From contig JBFMFH010000002.1 in the NCBI GenBank assembly GCA_040752275.1, forward strand, positions 74,809 to 138,808: a stretch of DNA of 64,000 bases. Reading direction: 5' to 3'. Shown here piece by piece: positions 58,289-64,000 of this stretch. The stretch comes from JBFMFH01 sp040752275. Lineage in GTDB: Bacteria; Acidobacteriota; Vicinamibacteria; Vicinamibacterales; JAKQTR01. The position numbers and the translations under genes are program-made. Numbering within the stretch: position 1 is the first letter of the stretch; each line of letters opens with the position of its first letter. The notes under the pieces are model-generated. The model was not told where the DNA came from and made no database searches. It was given only the letters and a program-made list of their open reading frames with translations.

Positions 58289-59866
58289 ATGTCCCTGCTG
58301 CCCGGGGGTGCGGGAGCCGTCCTTGTTGCTGCGCTGATCGGGCTCCTTGCGGGCTTCCTGGCGGGGTGGTTCGTCGAACGCCTGCGGGGCCGTCACGCGC
58401 GGGTTGTTGCCGTGGCCGAGGCCGAGGCACGGCTCGGCCGCCTGGTCACCGAGACGCGCGAGGCGCTGGCGCGATCCGAGGCCACATTGACGTCTGAGCG
58501 GACCCTGGCCGCTGACCTCGCGCGCACCAATGCGGAGCGCGCGACCGAATGGCGGAGCCGGATCGCTGGCCTCGAGGCCACGCTCGACGAGACAGCCTCC
58601 GCGGTGTCGGCGCTGCGCGACCGAGAGACCAAGGCGGCGACCGAACTCGCCAAGGAGCGCGAGGCGTTCGCCGAGCGGCTGGCCGTCTACAAGGAGGCTG
58701 AAGCGCGACTCGGAGCGCTGTTCGAGGCGCTGTCCTCGAAGGCGCTCAACACGACCACACAGAACTTCCTCAACTTGGCCGCCGGGAAGCTGGCGGAGAT
58801 GCAGGCCCAGGCGAGCTCGGACCTTGAGCAGCGCCGACAGGGCCTTGACGACCTGCTCGGCCCGCTGAAGGCCGGGATCGACGGCGTGTCGGCTGCCCTC
58901 AGCAAGGTGGAGAGCGAGCGCAACCAGGACCACGGCCGTCTGGCGGCCCAAGTCCGGGCGCTCGATGATGGGCGCCTCGCCCTGCAGAAGGAAACCGCGC
59001 GGCTCGTCCAGGCGCTGCGCACGCCCCACGTCCGGGGCCGGTGGGGCGAGGTGCAGCTGCGGCGCGTCGTCGAAATGGCCGGCATGCTCGAGCACTGCGA
59101 CTTCGACCTCCAGCAGACGGTCGCGACCGAAGAGGGAAGCCTGCGCCCGGATCTGCTCGTGCGGCTGCCCGGCGATCGCCTCATCGTCGTCGATGCGAAG
59201 GCCCCGGTCATGGCGCACCTCGAGGCTCTCGAGGCGGCAGACGATGATGCCCGCCAGGCTCGACTACGGGAGCACGCGGCGCAGGTGCGCGCGCACGTGG
59301 GCCGCCTGGCCGGGAAGCACTACTGGGACCAGTTTCCCGACTCCCCCGAGTTCGTCGTGATGTTCCTCCCCGGAGAGGCGTTCTTCAGCGCGGCAGTCCA
59401 GCAGGATCCGGCACTGCTCGAGTTCGGGGCAGAACGCCGGGTGTTTCTCGCAGGACCGCTGACGCTGCTCGCCCTCCTGCGGACGGTGGCACACGGGTGG
59501 ACGCAAGAACGGCTGGCCGAGCACGCGCGGGAGATCAGTGCCCTCGGCAAGGACCTCTACGAGCGGTTGTGCACCATGGCGGAGCATTTCGGCGATCTGC
59601 GCCGGAAGCTCGAGGGGGCGGTCAGCGCCTACAATGCGGGGGCAAACTCGCTCGAGTCCCGCGTCATGGTGTCAGCGCGGCGGTTCAAGGACCTCGGTGT
59701 GCGCTCGGCAAAGGAACTCGAGGCGGTCGAGCCGGTCTCCCAGCGTCCGCGCTCACTCCGGGCGTCGGACCTCATCGGCGCCGAGGGCGTGGACGCCGTC
59801 GATGCCGTGCTGATTGGAGACGAGCGCCACGATGCCGAGCCGGACGACGGGGACGATTCCGCCTGA
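58289..59866 (+). CDS. rmuC: DNA recombination protein RmuC
   Basis: 525 residues. Membrane-anchored protein that limits inversions between repeats in E. coli. N-terminal transmembrane helix (about 8-28), a coiled coil of about 175 residues, then the RmuC nuclease-like core with GRWGEVQLRRVVEMAGM, RPDLLVRLPGDRLIVVDAKAP, FVVMFLPGEAFFSAA and SALGKDLYERL. Acidic C-terminal tail. Full length. Confidence 0.95.
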   Translation: MSLLPGGAGAVLVAALIGLLAGFLAGWFVERLRGRHARVVAVAEAEARLGRLVTETREALARSEATLTSERTLAADLARTNAERATEWRSRIAGLEATLDETASAVSALRDRETKAATELAKEREAFAERLAVYKEAEARLGALFEALSSKALNTTTQNFLNLAAGKLAEMQAQASSDLEQRRQGLDDLLGPLKAGIDGVSAALSKVESERNQDHGRLAAQVRALDDGRLALQKETARLVQALRTPHVRGRWGEVQLRRVVEMAGMLEHCDFDLQQTVATEEGSLRPDLLVRLPGDRLIVVDAKAPVMAHLEALEAADDDARQARLREHAAQVRAHVGRLAGKHYWDQFPDSPEFVVMFLPGEAFFSAAVQQDPALLEFGAERRVFLAGPLTLLALLRTVAHGWTQERLAEHAREISALGKDLYERLCTMAEHFGDLRRKLEGAVSAYNAGANSLESRVMVSARRFKDLGVRSAKELEAVEPVSQRPRSLRASDLIGAEGVDAVDAVLIGDERHDAEPDDGDDSA

Positions 59867-59910
59867 ACCGGCCCGGTGTTGCCGTGCGCCCTGGATCCGG
59901 ATGACGAACG

Positions 59911-61605
59911 ATGGATAGCCCAGCGGAGGCGGTGGCGGTCTCGGAGGGCGTGGAGTTCGACGAGCTCATCGACCGGCTGCGAGCCGGCCATGCGGCGTGG
60001 CGCGCCTTGCCGCCACAGGGGCGCGCGGCCCTGCTTCGCGCCTGTATGGACGGTGTCATGTCGGTCGCCCCCCGGTGGGTGGAACTCGGGTGTCGGGCGA
60101 AGGGCCTCGATCCAGAATCTGCCCAGGCGGGCGAGGAGTGGCTGGCCGGGCCGATGACGACCATCCGCGGGTTCCGCTTGATGGCCGACACTCTGGCCGC
60201 CCTGGGGGATCACGAGCCCAACACCGTGCGCGCCGGACCCGACGGCCGGAGCATCGTCGGCGTCTTTCCGTCCAGCTTGTTCGATCGGCTCTTGTACCTC
60301 GGCATACACGGCGAGATCTGGCTTGCTCCTGGTGCGCCGCCGACGCGCGCGTCGGCGTACCGGTCCCCTCGGAGTGCACAACGCGATGGTCCGCGTGTGG
60401 CGCTCGTGCTCGGCGCAGGCAACGTCGCCTCAATCGCGCCGCTCGACGTGTTGACCACGCTGGTCGTGCACGACGTGACGGTCCTGCTGAAGCTGAACCC
60501 CGTGAACGGCTACCTCCAACCGGTGTTCGAAGAGGCGTTTTCCCCGCTCATCGACGCGGGGGTGCTGGCTATTGTCGGCGGGGGAGCCCAGGTCGGTTCC
60601 CGCCTTGCGAACCACCCCGGTGTTGACCGCGTGCATCTGACCGGGTCGCGGCGAACCTACGACGCCTTGATGTGGGGAGGGACGGGGGAGGAACAGGTTT
60701 GGCGCAAGACACGCGGCGAACCGCTGCTCACCAAACCGGTCACGGCCGAGCTCGGGTGCGTCACGCCCATCCTGGTCGTGCCGGGACGGTGGTCGGCCTC
60801 GGACCTCCGGTTCCAGGCCCGGCACGTGGCGGCCATGGTGTCCCACAACGCGAGCTTCAACTGCGTGGCCGGGAAGGTGCTCGTGGTCGCCGGCGGCTGG
60901 TCGCAACGCGAGTCGTTCCTCGGGGAAGTGCAATCTGCGCTGGGCCGCACCCCGGCTCGCCTGGCGTACTACCCCGGGGCGGAGGAGCGGTTTGCGGCGT
61001 TCCGGACGCGATACCCGCGGGCGCAGGCGGTCGGGCCCGCGATGGCTGGTTCGGTCCCCTGGACGGTGATTCCGGAGGTGCCGCCATCGACGGGCGAGTA
61101 CGCGCTGGAGCAGGAGGCTTTCTGCGGCATCCTCGCGGAGGTCACCCTCGACGCAGCCGGTCCGGAGGACTTCCTGGGGGCAGCGACGAGCTTCGCCAAC
61201 AGTTGTGTCGAAGGGACACTCTCATGCGTGCTGCTCGTCGATCCCACGACCCGGAGGCGGAAGCGCGAGGCGGTCGACCGCGCCATCCGCGACCTGCGCT
61301 ACGGCAGCGTCGCTGTCAACGTATGGAGCGGCGTCGTCTTCGCGATTGGCACGACGACGTGGGGCGCGTACCCGGGCCATGCGCCTGCAGATATCGGCTC
61401 CGGCGTGGGCGTGGTCCACAACAGCTTCCTGTACGATCACCCCGAGAAATCGGTGGTTGAAGGCCCATTCCGCCTTCGGCCCACGCCGGTCTGGTTTGCC
61501 GACCATCGGACACTCCGAGAGGTCGGCCGGCGGCTCACGGCCTTCGAACACAGGCCGTCATGGTCGAAACTGCCCGCATTGCTGTGGGCCGGGTTGCGAG
61601 GATAG
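59911..61605 (+). CDS. Aldehyde dehydrogenase superfamily protein
   Basis: 564 residues. NAD-binding region (VALVLGAGNVASIAPLDVLTTL, LKLNPVNGYLQPVFEEAF, VDRVHLTGSRRTYD) and the catalytic pair E (ELGCVTPILV) and Cys (FNCVAGKVLVV) match the ALDH fold, in divergent form. It is longer than usual; the N-terminal 120 residues are unrecognised. The specific aldehyde substrate cannot be read from the sequence. Follows rmuC by 44 nt; convergent with the next gene. Confidence 0.78.
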   Translation: MDSPAEAVAVSEGVEFDELIDRLRAGHAAWRALPPQGRAALLRACMDGVMSVAPRWVELGCRAKGLDPESAQAGEEWLAGPMTTIRGFRLMADTLAALGDHEPNTVRAGPDGRSIVGVFPSSLFDRLLYLGIHGEIWLAPGAPPTRASAYRSPRSAQRDGPRVALVLGAGNVASIAPLDVLTTLVVHDVTVLLKLNPVNGYLQPVFEEAFSPLIDAGVLAIVGGGAQVGSRLANHPGVDRVHLTGSRRTYDALMWGGTGEEQVWRKTRGEPLLTKPVTAELGCVTPILVVPGRWSASDLRFQARHVAAMVSHNASFNCVAGKVLVVAGGWSQRESFLGEVQSALGRTPARLAYYPGAEERFAAFRTRYPRAQAVGPAMAGSVPWTVIPEVPPSTGEYALEQEAFCGILAEVTLDAAGPEDFLGAATSFANSCVEGTLSCVLLVDPTTRRRKREAVDRAIRDLRYGSVAVNVWSGVVFAIGTTTWGAYPGHAPADIGSGVGVVHNSFLYDHPEKSVVEGPFRLRPTPVWFADHRTLREVGRRLTAFEHRPSWSKLPALLWAGLRG

Positions 61606-61630
61606 TGAGACGCCGGACGAGCGCTCGCGC

Positions 61631-62440
61631 CTACATTCCCTGCCCCGGCAGGGCCGCCCAGTCCAGTTCAGAGCCCCACGTGCTGTGCGGGATGACGAAG
61701 ATCACGAGAGTCACCACGGCCGCCGTGATGATCGCGCCCCGAGCCACGCGTCCGCGCCGCATCGCCCACAGCGCGTACGCCCAGGCTATCGCCGCAAACA
61801 GGGTCTTGTTGTCCGTCAGGTCCCAACCGAACGGTATTCCCGTCCACCAGGCGCCGAACGCAATCTCCTGCATGAGCGGGCCCAGAATGAACCCACCCAC
61901 CCCGAGGAATGCCCCGCACGAGCAGGCGTCACGCCGGACCTGAGGAAATCGTCCGAGGGCGCTCAGTCCAGCCAGCGTCGAGAAGAGCATGGCCAGGAAC
62001 ATCGCCGCGACGTGAGGGATGAGCACCCCGGCGGGCACGTCGTTGCGGAAGCGGGTGACGGCCGGACGCTCTGGGAACACCGCCTCCTCGGTCCCTCGGT
62101 GGAACCGGGCCTGGTACTCGAGCTTGGCGGCCACCGGCTGATGGGGGAGCGCGGCCTCCAGCCGGTCGAAGTTGCGGCGGAGCGGCACCGTCGTCCACGG
62201 ATCGGCGGTCGGATACCGGCGCCAGGCGACTTCGCCCGTCACGCGGTGGTCGGGAATGATCAGCACGATCGCCTGGTCACCAGGGCCGCCGTGCGTCCGG
62301 GTGAGGCGCAGGGGGAACTCGGCTCCGCCGATCACCAGCGTGCCTCTCGCCGGGTAGGTCGGCCCGGTCATCCGCTGCCAGACCGCCGAGCCCAGGGTGA
62401 CCGCGACGGCAATGACCCAGATCCACCCACGGCTCTTCAT
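61631..62440 (-). CDS. Multi-span membrane protein of unknown function
   Basis: 269 residues. One helix near the N-terminus (WIWVIAVAVTLGSAVW), a periplasmic beta-rich part (FPLRLTRTHGGPG, VAWRRYPTADPWTTVPL), then about four transmembrane helices ending in WGSELDWAALPGQGM. A CSCG motif lies between helices. No family recognised. Strong AGGAGG ribosome site 4-5 nt before ATG 62440. Divergent from metK. Confidence 0.78.
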   Translation of the reverse strand: MKSRGWIWVIAVAVTLGSAVWQRMTGPTYPARGTLVIGGAEFPLRLTRTHGGPGDQAIVLIIPDHRVTGEVAWRRYPTADPWTTVPLRRNFDRLEAALPHQPVAAKLEYQARFHRGTEEAVFPERPAVTRFRNDVPAGVLIPHVAAMFLAMLFSTLAGLSALGRFPQVRRDACSCGAFLGVGGFILGPLMQEIAFGAWWTGIPFGWDLTDNKTLFAAIAWAYALWAMRRGRVARGAIITAAVVTLVIFVIPHSTWGSELDWAALPGQGM

Positions 62441-62487
62441 TGGCCTCCTCCCCGGACCGACGGCTGAATCTCTCATCTTAGTCTCTC

Positions 62488-62517
62488 TTGACAGCCCATC
62501 GATCGCCCGGTCATGAT
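62488..62517 (+). promoter_or_regulatory. metK promoter
   Basis: Perfect -35 TTGACA (62488-62493), 18-nt spacer, CATGAT (62512-62517). Predicted start near 62524 leaves a leader of about 170 nt before metK. Confidence 0.6.
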
Positions 62518-62525
62518 TGGTGATT

Positions 62526-62645
62526 GTCGGCGCGGCGATTTCCCCGACTTGATGGGCCGCGCAGGCCGGAGAGACAACCCGGCCAGACATCTATCTAAGT
62601 CGCGGGCGGGCTCGCGACGGACAGTCGGCGAGCCCTTCGTCTTTT
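62526..62645 (+). ncRNA. metK leader with possible pseudoknot and antiterminator/terminator switch
   Basis: Stem A: GTCGG (62526-62530) with CCGAC (62544-62548). The loop bases CGCGGC (62531-62536) can pair with GCCGCG (62556-62561), which makes an H-type pseudoknot. Stem B: GGCCGG (62564-62569) with CCGGCC (62579-62584). Stem C: GTCGCG (62599-62604) with CGCGAC (62613-62618). Stem C excludes stem D, GGGCTCGC-GAC (62608-62618) with GTC-G-GCGAGCCC (62624-62635), which is followed by TTCGTCTTTT (62636-62645) like a weak intrinsic terminator. Layout resembles a SAM-riboswitch with its expression platform. It does not show the conserved SAM-I or SAM-II sequences I know. Confidence 0.5.
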
Positions 62646-62695
62646 CAGGGGGTTCGACGCCCGTACTGGACCCTGGCGTGGGAGCGCGACATTCT

Positions 62696-63808
62696 ATGGA
62701 GCAGTTGCCGTACACGGTCTCGTCTGAATCGGTGTCCGAGGGACATCCTGACAAGGTCTGCGACTACATTGCCGATTCGGTGCTCGACGCGTACATCGCG
62801 CAGGACCCGGAGAGCCACGTCGCGTGTGAAGTCATGTGCAAGAACAACTTCGTGATCCTCGGCGGAGAGATCACGTCGGCCGGCCGGGTCCACTACGAGG
62901 ACATCGTCCGGAACGCGATTCGGGAGATCGGCTACGTGGACGATCGGGAGCCGTTCTGTGCCTACACCGTGCATCTGCTGATCGGTATCAGCAAGCAGGC
63001 CGCAGAGATCGACCAAGGCGTGACGGCGGCCAAGAACAAGGAGGGTGAGCAGGGCGCCGGCGACCAGGGGATGATGTACGGGTACGCCACCGACGAGACG
63101 CCCGAGCTCATGCCGATGCCCGTCTACCTGGCGCACCAGCTCACCCGAGGGCTGGCGGAGGACCGAAAGAACGGCAAGGTCGACTGGCTCAGACCCGACG
63201 CCAAGTCCCAGGTCTCGGTGGTCTATGAAGACGGCAAGCCGATCCGCGTGTCACATGTGCTGGTGTCCACCCAACACACGGCGGCTGTCGGCCAAGCGGC
63301 GATCAAGGCCTACGTGGCGGGCACGCTGGCGCCGCGCGTCCTGGGCAGGTGGTTCGACCGGGACGTGCAGGTGCTGGTGAATCCGACCGGCAGCTTCATC
63401 CAAGGCGGTCCGTCGGCCGACTGCGGCGTCACGGGACGGAAGATCATCGTGGACACCTACGGGGGCGTGGGCCGGCATGGCGGCGGAGCGTTCAGCGGCA
63501 AGGACCCGTCGAAGGTCGATCGCACGGGTGCGTATTTCTGCCGGTTCGTCGCGCGCCAGGTTGTCAAGCAGGGGATTGCAAAGAAGGCCGAGATCCAGGT
63601 GGCCTACGCCATCGGCATGGCCCAGCCGATCTCCGTCAAGGTTGACACGTTCGGCACGGGCGACGAACGTGCGGCCGTCGAACTGGTCAAGACATACGAC
63701 TTCCGGCCGCGGGCGATCATCGACCGCCTCGCCCTGCTGAGGCCGATCTACAGGAAGACGACGAACTACGGGCACTTCGGGAAGCCGGAGATGCCCTGGG
63801 AAGGGTAA
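62696..63808 (+). CDS. metK: S-adenosylmethionine synthetase
   Basis: 370 residues. Makes SAM from methionine and ATP. SSESVSEGHPDKVCDYIAD with catalytic H17, GAGDQGMMYGYATDET, and GGGAFSGKDPSKVDR are the family signatures. Start set at ATG 62696 by family length; the frame is open upstream through the leader. Candidate leader control is described at 62526-62645. GGGAG lies 11 nt before the start. Confidence 0.97.
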   Translation: MEQLPYTVSSESVSEGHPDKVCDYIADSVLDAYIAQDPESHVACEVMCKNNFVILGGEITSAGRVHYEDIVRNAIREIGYVDDREPFCAYTVHLLIGISKQAAEIDQGVTAAKNKEGEQGAGDQGMMYGYATDETPELMPMPVYLAHQLTRGLAEDRKNGKVDWLRPDAKSQVSVVYEDGKPIRVSHVLVSTQHTAAVGQAAIKAYVAGTLAPRVLGRWFDRDVQVLVNPTGSFIQGGPSADCGVTGRKIIVDTYGGVGRHGGGAFSGKDPSKVDRTGAYFCRFVARQVVKQGIAKKAEIQVAYAIGMAQPISVKVDTFGTGDERAAVELVKTYDFRPRAIIDRLALLRPIYRKTTNYGHFGKPEMPWEG

Positions 63809-63812
63809 GAAC

Positions 63813-63854
63813 GGGGACCGGGGACCGGGGAACAGGGACCGGGGACCGGGGACG
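63813..63854. repeat. GGGGACC heptamer tandem repeat
   Basis: Six units: two GGGGACC, GGGGAAC, AGGGACC, GGGGACC, GGGGACG, just after metK. The last unit overlaps the 34-nt element at 63850-63883. Confidence 0.9.
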
Positions 63855-63883
63855 AGCCCCGCCGCGGCCTGCGGCCGGAGTAG
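63850..63883. repeat. 34-nt dispersed element, copy 2
   Basis: Exact copy of 47364-47397, in the same orientation, about 16.5 kb away, again beside GGGGACC heptamers. Confidence 0.9.
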
Positions 63884-64000
63884 TTCCCCACCCGGCTGCG
63901 CCGGACCCGCATCGCGATGAAACGAGGTAAAGTGACGGCCGAGGCTGGACCAGAGGTCGGTTGTTCTATGGTGCTGAGAGCCCGCGGAGTAGTTGGACCC
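63884..64000 (+). other. Window end: intergenic DNA, possible start of a gene
   Basis: A GTG at 63932 after GAGGT opens a 23-codon frame to the edge (VTAEAGPEVG...), too short to judge. No other feature. Confidence 0.2.

Noticed and set aside
63940..64000. tRNA-like stretch at the window end
   Set aside because: It lacks U8 and a D-arm in register; the window stops before a full cloverleaf could be tested.

Overview
The window is GC-rich, almost fully coding DNA with no rRNA, tRNA, CRISPR array, insertion sequence or prophage that I can see. Gene content fits a Gram-negative soil or freshwater bacterium of the Acidobacteriota, probably Vicinamibacteria. The reasons are an Oar-like TonB receptor with a carboxypeptidase-like N-terminal domain, RNase J, an S55 (SpoIVB-like) peptidase, many TPR proteins, sulfatase-TPR fusions and several ECF sigma/anti-sigma pairs. 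The taxonomy is inference; nothing here is a direct phylogenetic marker test.

Layout. 1-11.6 kb: the 5' part of chorismate synthase (aroC, minus strand, cut by the window edge), a large sigma-54-type activator, a TPR membrane protein, an ECF sigma factor with an unusual anti-sigma factor, and a two-gene operon for a secreted beta-propeller and an S55-type peptidase. 11.7-22 kb: an aromatic amino acid block on the plus strand, aroDE-trpE-trpG-trpD-trpC-trpF-trpB-trpA-DAHP synthase-tyrA. With aroC it covers much of the route from central metabolism to tryptophan and tyrosine. 22-26.7 kb: a JAMM metalloprotease, a second ECF sigma factor with two membrane proteins, and leucyl aminopeptidase.

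26.7-36 kb is minus strand: rnj-ftsK-amidase plus a small membrane protein, and a five-gene run lexA-DUF3467-nth-metallopeptidase-ksgA behind a clear promoter. 36.2-45.4 kb is plus strand: a third ECF sigma module (sigma, zinc-finger anti-sigma, CpxP/Spy-like protein), recG, rsmD-coaD, aspartate aminotransferase-PEP carboxykinase and a CoA-binding protein. 45.5-49.6 kb: rho with a structured leader, a CDGSH iron-sulfur protein and a sulfatase-like/TPR lipoprotein. 49.8-58.2 kb (minus): TonB receptor, clpB, dnaJ, a decayed MerR-type chaperone regulator and a GH109-like oxidoreductase. 58.3-64 kb: rmuC, an ALDH-family protein, a membrane protein (minus strand) and metK.

The most interesting signals are non-coding. 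The metK leader has a possible H-type pseudoknot followed by mutually exclusive antiterminator and terminator hairpins, so it is a candidate for an S-adenosylmethionine-responsive element that I cannot match to a known class. Intergenic spaces carry several families of heptanucleotide tandem repeats (CCCGAAT, AGAAGAC, GGGGACC). A perfect 34-bp element occurs at both 47.4 kb and 63.9 kb. Among proteins, the S55-type peptidase seems to have its conserved blocks in swapped order, and one anti-sigma factor seems to end in a TonB-C-like domain.
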